In this document: in pieces, positions 30,166 through 39,502 of the stretch | How positions within the stretch are numbered: the first letter of the stretch is position 1 | Layout of the letters: every line of letters starts with the position of its first letter | NCBI RefSeq assembly: GCF_038005985.1 | Contig: NZ_JBBOUI010000001.1 | Coordinates: 3,874,501 to 3,938,500 of the forward strand | Length of the DNA: 64,000 nucleotides | From: Solibacillus sp. FSL R7-0682 | GTDB lineage: Bacteria > Bacillota > Bacilli > Bacillales_A > Planococcaceae | Direction of reading: 5' to 3' | Program-made: the position numbers and the translations under genes | Notes under the pieces: model-generated | Seen by the model: only the letters and a program-made list of their open reading frames with translations | The model's database searches: none | What the model was told of the DNA's origin: nothing

Positions 30166-31374
30166 TTAAGGATTAACTTTCGAGTTGAACTGTTGCTTAC
30201 CGTCTACGAATTCTAGAACTGTTGCTGATTTTACTGGGTTATGGTTTTCATCAACTGAGAATGTTCCTGTAATTAAGCTAATATCCTTTGTAGCTGCAAG
30301 TTGTTTTTGAATTGCTTCCCCTGTAATCTCCCCATCCACACGCTTAATTGCATCTACAATAAAGTAAATAGAATCATAACCTAAAGCGTGGAATGCATTT
30401 GGTGCTTGGTTATACTCCGCTTTAAACGCTTCTACAAAGCCTTGAATTTTTGCATCTGGATCTTCAGAAGAATAGTGATTAGTAATAAATGTGTTGTTTA
30501 ATGCTTCTGCACCAGCTAAATCCACTAAAGTTGGTGAATCCCAACCATCTGCACCCATTAACGGCGCATTGATGCCTAATTCACGTGCTTGCTTTACAAT
30601 AAGACCTACCTCTTCGTAATAGCCAGGAATAAAGATGAAGTCTGGATTTTTTCCTTTAATATTTGTTAATTGTGATTTGAAATCTACATCTTTTGCTACG
30701 TACGCCTCTTCAGCTACTACTGTCCCACCATTCGCTTCAACCGTTTCTTTAAATGAGGCAGCTAAACCTTTTGCATAATCAGAAGCATTATCTGCAAAGA
30801 TGGCTACATTTTTTACACCAAGCTCATTTGTTGCAAAGTTTGCTGCAACCGTCCCTTGGAAAGGATCAATAAAACACGTACGGAATGCATATTCATTTAC
30901 TGAACCATCATCATTTACAGTTACATTAGGCGCTGTACCTGATGCAGTTACAATTGGCACCTTATGCTGTTTTGCAATTTGAACAGTTGCTACTGAGTTA
31001 CCCGAAGTAGCTGGCGCCAGCATTGCTACTACTTTTTCTTGCTCTGCTAAACGAGTCGCTGCAGCAGTTGCTTCTGCTGTTTCTGATTTATTATCTACAG
31101 CAACTAGCTTAATTTTTTTACCGTCAATACCGCCTGCAGCGTTAATTTCTTCAACAGCTAATTTTGCACCGTCATTGATTGATGAACCATATGAGGCTAC
31201 GCCACCTGAAAGCTCTAAGTTAGCACCAATTTTTATGACATCTCCAGTTACTGTGTTGCCACTTGAAGAGCTTGAATCGTCACTTGTTCCACAACCTGCT
31301 AATGCCCCCGTCACAAGCGCTGTCGCCATAAATAATGAGCCATATTTCTTCATCTTTCTGTACTTTGTCATCAT
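30166..31374 (-). CDS. livJ: Branched-chain amino-acid substrate-binding lipoprotein
   Basis: 402 residues. A lipoprotein signal peptide ends at the lipobox LAGC (cysteine about 28), followed by a serine-rich linker and a periplasmic-binding-protein type I fold (IKIGANLELSGGVASYGSSI ... VAMLAPATSGNSVATVQ). It is lipid-anchored outside the membrane and delivers leucine, isoleucine or valine to LivHM. The ATG pair at 31374 has AGGGGGAGTCA before it. Confidence 0.93.
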   Translation of the reverse strand: MMTKYRKMKKYGSLFMATALVTGALAGCGTSDDSSSSSGNTVTGDVIKIGANLELSGGVASYGSSINDGAKLAVEEINAAGGIDGKKIKLVAVDNKSETAEATAAATRLAEQEKVVAMLAPATSGNSVATVQIAKQHKVPIVTASGTAPNVTVNDDGSVNEYAFRTCFIDPFQGTVAANFATNELGVKNVAIFADNASDYAKGLAASFKETVEANGGTVVAEEAYVAKDVDFKSQLTNIKGKNPDFIFIPGYYEEVGLIVKQARELGINAPLMGADGWDSPTLVDLAGAEALNNTFITNHYSSEDPDAKIQGFVEAFKAEYNQAPNAFHALGYDSIYFIVDAIKRVDGEITGEAIQKQLAATKDISLITGTFSVDENHNPVKSATVLEFVDGKQQFNSKVNP

Positions 31375-31415
31375 TGACTCCCCCTAAAAAAGTAAAATGT
31401 TTGATATTTCTGATA

Positions 31416-31444
31416 ATTATACTGAATACCCTACTCTACGACAA
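31416..31444 (-). promoter_or_regulatory. Sigma-A promoter of livJ
   Basis: On the minus strand TTGTCG (31439-31444) and TATAAT (31416-31421) are separated by 17 bases, about 40 bases upstream of the livJ start codon. Confidence 0.65.
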
Positions 31445-31558
31445 TCTAAATTTAAAATATTCTGAACAATAGTATTGTTCTCATTTATTCCAACTTCTGT
31501 ATTGTAATAGAAACATAATTATTAGTCTAGTGTGATTTTTCTGTAAATTATGTATATT

Positions 31559-31620
31559 CTGAGTTGATTAAATTTACAATCAATTACTTGTCGATAATTT
31601 GTAAAATTTAATCAACTCAG
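31559..31620. repeat. Long near-perfect inverted repeat between livJ and a methyltransferase gene
   Basis: Arms of 21 and 22 bases (31559-31579 and 31599-31620) are identical in inverted orientation except for one extra base in the right arm. The loop is about 19 bases. There is no T-run on either side, so it is not a standard intrinsic terminator although it lies five bases after the methyltransferase stop. It could be an mRNA 3'-end stabiliser, a processing site or a remnant of a small mobile element. Confidence 0.7.
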
Positions 31621-31625
31621 ACTTA

Positions 31626-32222
31626 CTACATTCTGAAAACGACAATTCGTTCATTTTCGTTTTTTTCGTGTGGTAGCTTTACATCTAAAAGAAAATCTAC
31701 TGCTAATTCCTTTTGTAAGTACGCTATATATTCTGGCGAGGGATAATATAAAATGAGGTCTACAAGACGGGGATTTTTTTCAATTGAATTAAATATTTGC
31801 TTTATAAATTGACGAAATACATGCACCGAAAAGGGGTTAAAGAAGAAGAACACATTGTCTTGCTTTTTAATTTCATAATTTTCAGCTAAAACATTTATAA
31901 AGCGGATGGATGCCCCCTTTTTCTTCATCTTTTTTAAATATTGCTCCCTATTGTGCTCAGCTTCTACAAAAAATTTCGGATCCATTTCAATGCCCGTAAC
32001 AGGAATATCAAATTGATGATGAATATAAATTGGCACACGACCTTTACCGCAACCAATATCAAGGAAATGTGCATTTGGTGGAAGCTCATAGTGCTCAAAC
32101 AACTGATCTAACCCACTATAGGGTGTCGGTTCATAGCGATGGTACTGAACAAGTTTTGGAAATCCATATTGAAATCCTGATGTATTAATATTTAAATGCT
32201 TTTCATACTGTTGTTCATTCAT
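31626..32222 (-). CDS. Class I SAM-dependent methyltransferase, unknown substrate
   Basis: 198 residues. The SAM-binding motif I HFLDIGCGKGRVPIYIHHQF and motif II strand VTGIEMDPKFFVEAE are clear; FFFFNPFSVHVFRQFI takes the place of motif IV. Substrate is not recognisable. It lies nine bases downstream of the ogt gene on the same strand, so the two may be co-transcribed. The ATG lies within the ogt 3' region with weak GGGTCAG RBS. Confidence 0.75.
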   Translation of the reverse strand: MNEQQYEKHLNINTSGFQYGFPKLVQYHRYEPTPYSGLDQLFEHYELPPNAHFLDIGCGKGRVPIYIHHQFDIPVTGIEMDPKFFVEAEHNREQYLKKMKKKGASIRFINVLAENYEIKKQDNVFFFFNPFSVHVFRQFIKQIFNSIEKNPRLVDLILYYPSPEYIAYLQKELAVDFLLDVKLPHEKNENERIVVFRM

Positions 32223-32231
32223 CTGACCCGC

Positions 32232-32708
32232 CTAGCCCTTCTTTCTAAATTTCTGTTCATGAGCTAAGAGCCACTCTTTACGCCATAATCCACCTGCATA
32301 ACCTGTTAACTTTCCATTCGCCCCAATAATTCGATGACATGGCACAATAATACTAATCAAATTTTTCCCATTCGTTGTCCCAACAGCACGTACTGCCTTT
32401 TCATTTCCTACAAACGAGGCGATTTCTTTATAGGAAGCCGTTTTTCCATAAGGTACTGTTGTCAACGCTTGCCATACTGTTTTTTGAAATACTGTTCCTT
32501 CCAGGATGAACGGAACAGTAAACACCAAACGTTCTCCTAAGAAATACTCATTCAATTGTTCGAAACATTGCAAAACAACATTGGGCGTATTGGCTTGTTT
32601 CGTATAAAGCTCCTGTTCTCTTTTGGCAAATAATACAGAGAAAATTCCTTCCTCAGTTCCTTTTATTTCAATAATACCAAGGGGGGAAACATAATCTAAC
32701 GTATACAT
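32232..32708 (-). CDS. ogt: Methylated-DNA-[protein]-cysteine S-methyltransferase (copy 1)
   Basis: 158 residues. The active-site motif PCHR (acceptor cysteine about 124) in LISIIVPCHRIIGANGKLTG and the HTH VPYGKTASYKEIASFVGNE are intact. It removes methyl groups from O6-methylguanine in one suicidal turnover. The ATG at 32708 has GGAAGGGTG upstream. A close paralogue lies at 59673-60161 in the ada operon; this copy is outside that operon and may be constitutive. Confidence 0.9.
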   Translation of the reverse strand: MYTLDYVSPLGIIEIKGTEEGIFSVLFAKREQELYTKQANTPNVVLQCFEQLNEYFLGERLVFTVPFILEGTVFQKTVWQALTTVPYGKTASYKEIASFVGNEKAVRAVGTTNGKNLISIIVPCHRIIGANGKLTGYAGGLWRKEWLLAHEQKFRKKG

Positions 32709-32755
32709 ATCGATACACCCTTCCTTCAAATATTAAAATTACGACAGATTGTAAT

Positions 32756-32795
32756 TAAAAGAACCTTTAATCTCTCACAGATTAAAGGTTCTTTT
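32756..32795 (-). terminator. Terminator downstream of mqo
   Basis: A perfect stem (GAACCTTTAATCT / AGATTAAAGGTTC, loop about 5) with TTTT on both sides. It lies 14 bases after the mqo stop and upstream of ogt. Confidence 0.8.
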
Positions 32796-32809
32796 CTATA
32801 AAAATTAGC

Positions 32810-34288
32810 TTACTTTAAGCGTAAAGCTTCTGCTGTTGTCGTATGAATTTCTTTTAGTAATTCTGGGTTTTCTACTAATTTTGTGCCGTATGAAGGAATC
32901 ATTTCCTTAATTTTTGGCTCCCAAGCTTTCATTTCTTGTGGGAAACATTGCTTGATTACTTTTAACATTACAGATACTGCAGTAGAAGCACCTGGTGATG
33001 CACCTAATAATGCAGCGATTGATCCGTCTTGAGAGTTAATTACTTCAGTACCGAATTGTAATGTACCTTTACCAGCGTCCGTATCTTTAATAACTTGTAC
33101 ACGTTGACCAGCTACGATAATATCCCAGTCTTCACTCTTAGCAGCTGGAACGAACTGACGTAACTCTTCGATACGTTTTTCTTTTGATAATAGTAATTGC
33201 CCAACTAAGTAAGTTGTTAAATCCATGTTTTTCGCACCACAAGCTAATAATGTAAATAAGTTATGTGGCTTCACGGAAGCGATTAAATCCATATTTGAAC
33301 CTGTTTTTAAGAACTTCGGAGAGAAGCCTGCGAAAGGTCCGAATAATAATGATTTTTTACCATCGATATAACGAGTATCTAAGTGAGGTACTGACATTGG
33401 TGGAGCACCAACTGCCGCCTTACCATATACTTTTGCATGATGTTGGTTAATAATGTCTTCGTTTTTACAAACTAAGAATAAACCGGAAATCGGGAATCCA
33501 CCAACGTGCTTAGATTCAGGAATACCTGATTTTTGCAATAACTCTAAGCTACCGCCACCAGCACCTAAGAAGACAAACTTCGCTGTATGGTATTCTACTT
33601 TACCGCTATCTTTATCGTGTACTTTGACTTCCCAAGTACCATCTTTTAAACGTTTTACGTCACGCACATTGTGGTTGTAGTTCACGTCAGCGTCTTGCTT
33701 TTGTAAGTTATCGATTAACATACGTGTTAATGCACCGAAGTTCACGTCCGTACCCGAATCAATCTTTGTTGCTGCAATCGGTTCTTCAGAATTACGATCA
33801 TTCATAATTAATGGAATCCATTGTTTTAAAGTTTCAGGATCATCTGAGAATTCCATACCTTCGAATAATGGATTGTTTGCCATTGTTTCATGACGCTTTT
33901 TAAGGTACTCTACGTTTTTCGTACCTTGAACCATACTCATATGTGGCAATGGCATAATGAAATCTTGTGGATTTGAAATTTGACCACTTGCTACAAGGTG
34001 AGACCAGTATTGTAAAGACTCTTGGAATTGCTCGTTTACATTAATTGCCTTTGTAATATCGATTGTCCCGTCTTTTTTCTCACTTGTATAGTTCAGCTCA
34101 CATAAAGCGGCATGTCCTGTTCCTGCGTTGTTTAATTCGTGAGAACTCTCCTCACCAGCTTTTGCTAAGTTCTCAAAAACTGTAATTTTCCAATCCGGTG
34201 CTAATTCTTTAAGTAAAGTTCCTAAAGTTGCACTCATAATTCCGGCACCAATTAAGATAACGTCTGATTTGATATGCTTGTTACTCAT
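32810..34288 (-). CDS. mqo: Malate:quinone oxidoreductase
   Basis: 492 residues, FAD-dependent. The N-terminal dinucleotide fold ([20 protein letters not shown]) and conserved [17 protein letters not shown] and [16 protein letters not shown] segments identify Mqo. It oxidises malate to oxaloacetate at the membrane and feeds electrons to menaquinone, in place of or beside NAD-malate dehydrogenase. AAGGGAAGGTAAAA upstream of the ATG acts as RBS. It is monocistronic. Confidence 0.95.
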   Translation of the reverse strand: MSNKHIKSDVILIGAGIMSATLGTLLKELAPDWKITVFENLAKAGEESSHELNNAGTGHAALCELNYTSEKKDGTIDITKAINVNEQFQESLQYWSHLVASGQISNPQDFIMPLPHMSMVQGTKNVEYLKKRHETMANNPLFEGMEFSDDPETLKQWIPLIMNDRNSEEPIAATKIDSGTDVNFGALTRMLIDNLQKQDADVNYNHNVRDVKRLKDGTWEVKVHDKDSGKVEYHTAKFVFLGAGGGSLELLQKSGIPESKHVGGFPISGLFLVCKNEDIINQHHAKVYGKAAVGAPPMSVPHLDTRYIDGKKSLLFGPFAGFSPKFLKTGSNMDLIASVKPHNLFTLLACGAKNMDLTTYLVGQLLLSKEKRIEELRQFVPAAKSEDWDIIVAGQRVQVIKDTDAGKGTLQFGTEVINSQDGSIAALLGASPGASTAVSVMLKVIKQCFPQEMKAWEPKIKEMIPSYGTKLVENPELLKEIHTTTAEALRLK

Positions 34289-34557
34289 TTTTACCTTCCC
34301 TTATATATATATTAAGATTTGCAGAACTAATGTAAGCGCTCCCTTTATTATCGACAAAATAATAAAAGAAATCCTACTCATTCTGTATCATTTATTACCT
34401 TATTGTAGTGTAACACAATTGTTAAAAGATTAAAATATATACAAATCCCTTAGCAGGAAGCAATTGAAAAGGTTGTAATTAACGAGAAAACTAACAACAA
34501 TTGTAAGCATTTTTTGTATTATTGTTGTTAAATTCTGTATTTTTAAATAATATATTT

Positions 34558-35112
34558 CTACTTTTTTATTACCTTGCCTGTATATTTCTCTAATGCGGCA
34601 TATCGATTTTTTTTATGCGCTCGACTAACGATAAATTTAAATAAATTACGTTGTAACCAGTACGGAATTCCTGCAACTAGCGTATTTTGCATCGATAAAA
34701 TAAGGGCCGTGTAAGCAATATCTTTCGGGTTTCCCTTTGCATCTACAAGTCCATCGTCTATTAGTCCATAGTGAATTCGTACAGAATCCTCGAAATCACT
34801 AGGTGGAGTTAAGCGAACATGAAAAATGACAGGCTCATCATGGTTATTTGTAAATGTATGGGGCATGTTTAATGTTACTAAACGACGATCACCTGACTTC
34901 AGAATATGTATTTCCTTCCCCACTGTTACGGTTAAACTTCCTGAAATAACTTCAAATTCCTCTTCGAACTCATCATGAATATGTAAAGGTGGTCCAACTC
35001 CTTGAGGTGGTAATGATACCTCGATCAATAAATATTGCCCTTTCGTTTCTTTTGCTGTTTCTACAAAAGTAATTTGTTCACCAGTTACTTGATTTTTTAC
35101 AGTACGCTGCAT
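34558..35112 (-). CDS. Cupin domain protein
   Basis: 184 residues from the ATG at 35112 (CGAGGGGAACT before it). The cupin motif 1 PPLHIHDEFEEEFEVISGSL holds two histidines and glutamate as likely metal ligands, and motif 2 is MPHTFTNNHDEPV. The remaining C-terminal 70 residues are basic and helical. Function is unknown; many such proteins are enzymes or binding proteins for small acids. It is transcribed away from degV. Confidence 0.75.
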   Translation of the reverse strand: MQRTVKNQVTGEQITFVETAKETKGQYLLIEVSLPPQGVGPPLHIHDEFEEEFEVISGSLTVTVGKEIHILKSGDRRLVTLNMPHTFTNNHDEPVIFHVRLTPPSDFEDSVRIHYGLIDDGLVDAKGNPKDIAYTALILSMQNTLVAGIPYWLQRNLFKFIVSRAHKKNRYAALEKYTGKVIKK

Positions 35113-35300
35113 AGTTCCCCTCGTTTCCAAATATATTAATTCCATCATAATATAAAGGGATTTTATAACAAATGAAGAAGTAATAATATATCTTTAAAAA
35201 ATAAATGGTACAAACATCACTGCCAACACATGACAAATGTAATTAGTTCATCTATGTTATTCAATATAAAATTAGTTTTGAATGGAATAGGGGGATTTTT

Positions 35301-36146
35301 ATGCGAATTTTTACAGACAGCGGTTCTGACTTATCAAAGGACTTTTTTGAAAAGGAAGAGGTTCATTTATTTCCACTTCGCGTATTAGTCAATGGGACAG
35401 AATATGACGATATTGTTGGCATAACTACCGATCAAGTATATGCTGCAATCGAACAAGGAGAACAGCCTAAAACATCACAAGTTTCATTGGACGTTTTTTT
35501 AACAGCTTTTGAAGAGCTTGCAAAATCAGGGGAGGAAGGAATTTATCTTGCCTTTTCATCTGAGCTTTCTGGTACATGCCAAACTGCTATAATGGCCAAA
35601 AATCAAATTCTTGAAAGCTATCCAGATTTACAACTAGCTATTATTGATACAAAATGTGCTTCATACGGCTTAGGGCTAATTGTCAAAGAAGCAGTGAAGT
35701 TAAATAAATTTGGCATTAATTTTGATGAAGTAGTTGAATCTTTAACAAAAATGGCACAATCGATGGAGCATTTATTTACTGTTGGCGATTTAAATTACTT
35801 AGCAAAAGGTGGTCGCGTTTCAAAATCGAGTGCTTTTGTTGGTGGACTACTCAATATTAAGCCTATTTTAAATGTTGAAGATGGGAAGCTTGTTCCACTT
35901 GAAAAAACACGCGGCTTTAAAAAGGCGACACAACGTATGATTGCGTTAATGAAAGAACGTGGTGGCGATTTTTCAAATAAAACAATTGGTATTTCTCATA
36001 GCAATGATGAAACCCTTTTATATGAAGTAAAGGTTGCTATTGAGGAGGCATTAAACCCAAGGGTGATTGAACAAACAACGATTGGCTCTGTTATTGGTGC
36101 CCATGTAGGCCGTGGAACAATTGCTATTTTCTTTACAAATGATTAA
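35301..36146 (+). CDS. DegV family fatty-acid-binding protein
   Basis: 281 residues. The N-terminus MRIFTDSGSDLSKDFFEKE and the motifs VHLFPLRVLVNGTEY, KTSQVS and FSSELSGTCQTA are those of DegV proteins. These bind a fatty acid in a two-domain cleft. FakB-type DegV proteins present fatty acids to the kinase FakA. Whether this one is FakB is not certain. The ATG has AGGGGGATTTTT before it, and a terminator follows. Confidence 0.88.
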   Translation: MRIFTDSGSDLSKDFFEKEEVHLFPLRVLVNGTEYDDIVGITTDQVYAAIEQGEQPKTSQVSLDVFLTAFEELAKSGEEGIYLAFSSELSGTCQTAIMAKNQILESYPDLQLAIIDTKCASYGLGLIVKEAVKLNKFGINFDEVVESLTKMAQSMEHLFTVGDLNYLAKGGRVSKSSAFVGGLLNIKPILNVEDGKLVPLEKTRGFKKATQRMIALMKERGGDFSNKTIGISHSNDETLLYEVKVAIEEALNPRVIEQTTIGSVIGAHVGRGTIAIFFTND

Positions 36147-36166
36147 TTTTCTCACAATAAATTGGC

Positions 36167-36200
36167 GAAAAGGTGGATTCCAAAAGGATCCACCTTTTAA
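36167..36200. terminator. Bidirectional terminator between degV and a small gene
   Basis: Stem AAAAGGTGGATTC / GGATCCACCTTTT with four-base loop and T-runs on both sides, between convergent genes. Confidence 0.78.
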
Positions 36201-36202
36201 TA

Positions 36203-36460
36203 TTAAAAGAAGAATAGTGAGGCCAATGCAATACCAGTAATTGCACCTAGTGCAATTCCGTAACCGTAGCCGTAACCAAAGCCACCGAATCCCCAGAAGC
36301 CAATGCCATACCCACCGCCAACATTATCAGGCATAAGCCAAACCTTCCGATTATCTACTTTTGTGATACGTCCCATGTGTACATTGCCTCGATTATCCGT
36401 AATTCGTACACGCTTTCCTTGATATTTACAGCATAAATTATAGGCATCGGATACATTCAT
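36203..36460 (-). CDS. Small protein with glycine/tyrosine-rich C-terminus
   Basis: 85 residues from the ATG at 36460, with AAAGGAGGGGAAACAACG before it. The first 55 residues look like a small beta domain of the SH3/Sm type (GKRVRITDNRGNVHMGRITK, then VDNRKVWLMPD). The last 30 residues are rich in glycine, tyrosine and phenylalanine (GFWGFGGFGYGYGYGIALG) and end in a hydrophobic stretch. It could be membrane- or spore-coat-associated. I do not recognise a named protein. Confidence 0.7.
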   Translation of the reverse strand: MNVSDAYNLCCKYQGKRVRITDNRGNVHMGRITKVDNRKVWLMPDNVGGGYGIGFWGFGGFGYGYGYGIALGAITGIALASLFFF

Positions 36461-36566
36461 CGTTGTTTCCCCTCCTTTCACCAAGACTATCTTCTAATAT
36501 ATGTTTCAATTTTGCGCACACACGAGCGCATCGTCTAATTCATATATTGTGAAAAAGGGGATTGAA

Positions 36567-37304
36567 ATGCCCGTTATCGATACAAAACATCTTTTTGAAA
36601 ATACCGTAAATCGAGATCTTCTTGTAAGAGATTTATTACTCCCTATTTTTACTGGAGTCCCCCCTGAAGCAATTCAATATGAAATACTCCAACAAGGCTT
36701 AATGCAGAATGGTAAGATTCTGTTAACACTAGATGTTTGGGCACTTGTAAATCATCAGCTTCAACAGCTGATGCACGTATGGGATGGTCCAGACATTCCT
36801 ATTTATATCCTTCCTATTAAAAATGGATTTGTAAAAAATGGCGTAGCTTATCAAAACGGAATTTGTCTCTTCGTCTCTCCAAGGGTAACGATTAAAGAAT
36901 TACATGCCTTATTTTCCCACGAATATCACCATATGTGCCATCGCCAATTTATAAAGGAGCCCCCAACATTACTCGACTCGCTTATTATGGAAGGACTTGC
37001 AGAACATGCAGTGGAGGAGCTATTTGGTGAGCACGCTTTAAGTTCGTGGACTAAGCTATATACAATGGATGAAGTAAAAAGTTATTGGCAAACTCATTTC
37101 GTCTCTGCTCTTCAAATAAAAGGACTACACAATCATAAACCGTTTTTGTTTGGAGATGAGCTAGTAGGTTTGCCTCCATGGATAGGTTATTGTACGGGCT
37201 ACCGAATCATCCAATCTTTTTTGGAGAAGCACGGCCCGATGAATCAAATCGAATTAATGAAGATGGATGCATTTCTTTTAACAGAAATGGCTGGATTTAT
37301 TTAA
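36567..37304 (+). CDS. Putative zinc metalloprotease, DUF2268
   Basis: 245 residues from the ATG at 36567 (AAAAAGGGGATTGAA before it). The zincin motif HEYHH (118-122) is followed by LIMEGLAEHAVEELFG, which supplies the third ligand glutamate. GYRIIQSFLEKHGPMN near the C-terminus is typical of DUF2268. It has no signal peptide, so it acts in the cytoplasm. The target is unknown. Confidence 0.83.
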   Translation: MPVIDTKHLFENTVNRDLLVRDLLLPIFTGVPPEAIQYEILQQGLMQNGKILLTLDVWALVNHQLQQLMHVWDGPDIPIYILPIKNGFVKNGVAYQNGICLFVSPRVTIKELHALFSHEYHHMCHRQFIKEPPTLLDSLIMEGLAEHAVEELFGEHALSSWTKLYTMDEVKSYWQTHFVSALQIKGLHNHKPFLFGDELVGLPPWIGYCTGYRIIQSFLEKHGPMNQIELMKMDAFLLTEMAGFI

Positions 37305-37314
37305 AAAGTGCTCA

Positions 37315-37370
37315 AATAAAAAACATCCCACTAGCTAAAAGAGATATCTCTACTAGCAAATGGGATGTTT
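37315..37370 (-). terminator. Terminator downstream of the cyclophilin gene
   Basis: A long stem (AAACATCCCA / TGGGATGTTT, then CTAGC...GCTAG and GAGATATCTC) with TTTTTTATTTG on the minus strand. It lies between convergent genes. Confidence 0.75.
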
Positions 37371-37375
37371 ACTAT

Positions 37376-38029
37376 TTATTTTTGTACGACAGGCGCTGGG
37401 TAATCAAAGCCTTTTGTATCTACTTCTACTTTTTTCATTTTTTGATCTTCTATTGGTTTATTATTACCATCACGCTCAGCTCCAACGATTGCATCCACAA
37501 CGTCCATACCTTCGATGACTTTACCAAAAGCCGCGTACTTCCCGTCTAAATCTGTTGTCTCTTCTACCATAATGAAAAACTGTGATCCTGCTGAATCAGG
37601 TTCATTTGTACGTGCCATTGATACAACACCGCGCTCATGAGCTAACGTATTTTCAAAGTCATTAGAAGAGAATTCACCCTTAATTGTATAATCTGGCCCT
37701 CCCATTCCTGTTCCATCTGGATCGCCGCCTTGGACCATAAAGCCTGGAATGACACGGTGGAAGATTAACCCATTGTAAAAGCCCTCTTCTATAAGTGAAA
37801 TAAAGTTGGCCACTGTATTTGGCGCTACCTTAGGCTCTAATTCCATCACAATTTGCTCATCATTTTCCATTGTAATTGTAACAATTGGATTTTCTTTTAC
37901 TTCTGATGCATAGTCTAAATTTTGTGGCTCTGCATCCTGTTTTGAAGAATCATTATTACATGCAGTTAATACTACTGCAAGTGCCATTATGATAAGCATG
38001 AATAAAAATTGTTTATTTCGTGAATACAT
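37376..38029 (-). CDS. Lipoprotein peptidyl-prolyl cis-trans isomerase (cyclophilin)
   Basis: 217 residues. A lipoprotein signal with lipobox LTAC (cysteine 24) precedes a cyclophilin domain: GLIFHRVIPGFMVQGGDPDG, GVVSMARTNEPDSAGSQFFI and YAAFGKVIEGMDVV carry the active-site arginine, phenylalanines and glutamine. It is anchored outside the membrane and likely helps fold exported proteins. AAAGGGGAGTTGAAATTACA precedes the ATG. Confidence 0.92.
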   Translation of the reverse strand: MYSRNKQFLFMLIIMALAVVLTACNNDSSKQDAEPQNLDYASEVKENPIVTITMENDEQIVMELEPKVAPNTVANFISLIEEGFYNGLIFHRVIPGFMVQGGDPDGTGMGGPDYTIKGEFSSNDFENTLAHERGVVSMARTNEPDSAGSQFFIMVEETTDLDGKYAAFGKVIEGMDVVDAIVGAERDGNNKPIEDQKMKKVEVDTKGFDYPAPVVQK

Positions 38030-38195
38030 TGTAATTTCAACTCCCCTTTTTTCTAATGCTATTCAACCATATTTTTCAATTCGAAACAACTACTCATATT
38101 TTTCTCTCAAAGTATAAAAATATTCATTATTTTACAACTATTACTTATAATCAAATTATACACTTGATAAAACATATTGAATTGGAGAAATGATT

Positions 38196-38705
38196 ATGGA
38201 AAATCCTCACAAACAATTACTAATTGAAAATTGCCAAGAAAGCTTTGACCGTTTATTACAACTAATTGAAAAGATACCTCCTCGAAAGAGATTACTATCC
38301 ATCGAGACAGCAGATCGAGATAAGAACTTCCGAGATATTTTAATGCATTTGTATGAGTGGCATGCAATGCTGGAAAGATGGTACGTTGAAGGAATGTGTG
38401 GCGATATCCCCTCAATGCCTGCCCCAGGTTATAAATGGCGTACACTCCACCAATTAAATATGAAAATTTGGGATCATTATCAGGATGTTACATTATCTAG
38501 TGCCATTAAAAAACTAACACTTAGTCATCATAGAGTAATTCAACTTATTGAGGCGCATACCGATGAACAAATTTTCACAAAAAAATATTACAAATGGACA
38601 AAAACAAGCAATCTCTATAGTTATTTCGCAGCCAATACTGTTCATCACTATGATTGGGCATTAAATAAATGTCTTAAAATTGCCGAGGAAATTAAAGCAC
38701 AATAA
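38196..38705 (+). CDS. ClbS/DfsB-type four-helix bundle protein (DUF1706)
   Basis: 169 residues from the ATG at 38196, which has GGAG eight bases before it; the earlier ATG at 38190 is only two bases from the RBS. The features DILMHLYEWHAMLERWY, MPAPGYKWRTLHQLN and HHYDWALNKCLK fit the DUF1706 group of the DinB-like superfamily. Some members protect against colibactin-like damage; the role here is unknown. Confidence 0.78.
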   Translation: MENPHKQLLIENCQESFDRLLQLIEKIPPRKRLLSIETADRDKNFRDILMHLYEWHAMLERWYVEGMCGDIPSMPAPGYKWRTLHQLNMKIWDHYQDVTLSSAIKKLTLSHHRVIQLIEAHTDEQIFTKKYYKWTKTSNLYSYFAANTVHHYDWALNKCLKIAEEIKAQ

Positions 38706-38723
38706 AAGAGCAGCACCTAATAA

Positions 38724-38759
38724 AAAATCAGGCTTCTTTAAAAAGAAAAGCCTGATTTT
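38724..38759 (+). terminator. Terminator downstream of the ClbS-like gene
   Basis: Stem AAAATCAGGCTT / AAGCCTGATTTT with a 12-base A/T-rich loop, about 20 bases after the stop codon. The T-run is short. Confidence 0.65.
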
Positions 38760-38829
38760 GCTATAGAAATTGATTTTCGCTCCGAGTATACCTTCTAGGG
38801 GCGTACTCTTACCTGAACCTCAAGCCCTT

Positions 38830-39336
38830 TTATTCTTGCGCATTTAACACAAACGTATGATAGGCAATACCTTTATACTCCTTATCCGATGTCACTTTAT
38901 ATACATAATATTGCATTCCTTTTATATCAGGTACAATAAAAGACTCCTCTTTCACCTCAATTGGGATAATCTCGTCTCCTTGGTAAAGCATGAGTTCAAA
39001 ATGATTTCCTTTCGGTAACGTGCTGTAATTACTAAAATCATATTGAATTTTAACAACTTCCCCAATCTCAACTCTCCCTATAGGTAAATTGTGTTTCACT
39101 TCAACATCTTTCGGATGACGGGGTTCCATTTTTTTACACACTTTTATATCTTTGTTCCAACAAAATCGATCTGGATAAGCACTAAATGCTGCATCTTTTA
39201 TAATAATACTCACTTCACGAGGTTCAACATTTCCCACATAAACAGATTGTGTGTTCTCTATGGATAGAATTTCATCATTATTTGTACATCCGCTTACAAT
39301 AAAAAATGTAACAAAAATTAATAAAAGTCGTTTCAT
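38830..39336 (-). CDS. Hypothetical lipoprotein
   Basis: 168 residues from the ATG at 39336, preceded by AGGAGGGCGAAGG. A lipoprotein signal ends in VSGC (cysteine 17). The mature part is beta-rich with two cysteines close together (DRFCWNKDIKVCKKM), which may form a disulphide outside the cell. I do not recognise the family. Confidence 0.72.
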   Translation of the reverse strand: MKRLLLIFVTFFIVSGCTNNDEILSIENTQSVYVGNVEPREVSIIIKDAAFSAYPDRFCWNKDIKVCKKMEPRHPKDVEVKHNLPIGRVEIGEVVKIQYDFSNYSTLPKGNHFELMLYQGDEIIPIEVKEESFIVPDIKGMQYYVYKVTSDKEYKGIAYHTFVLNAQE

Positions 39337-39502
39337 CCTTCGCCCTCCTACTGTAAATATATACCACAATTATACATGACATCATAACATGTTCAATCTG
39401 CATTAATTTATTTATAAATTAAATTAATTGAAGGTATTTTTAGATACAGCTAGAAATAATATTATATAAGGTTACATATTACTTATTAAAGGATGAAACT
39501 AA

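Noticed and set aside
36501-36566. Upstream extension of the DUF2268 protease
   Set aside because: The 22 extra codons have no RBS, whereas the ATG at 36567 has AAAAAGGGG at proper distance.
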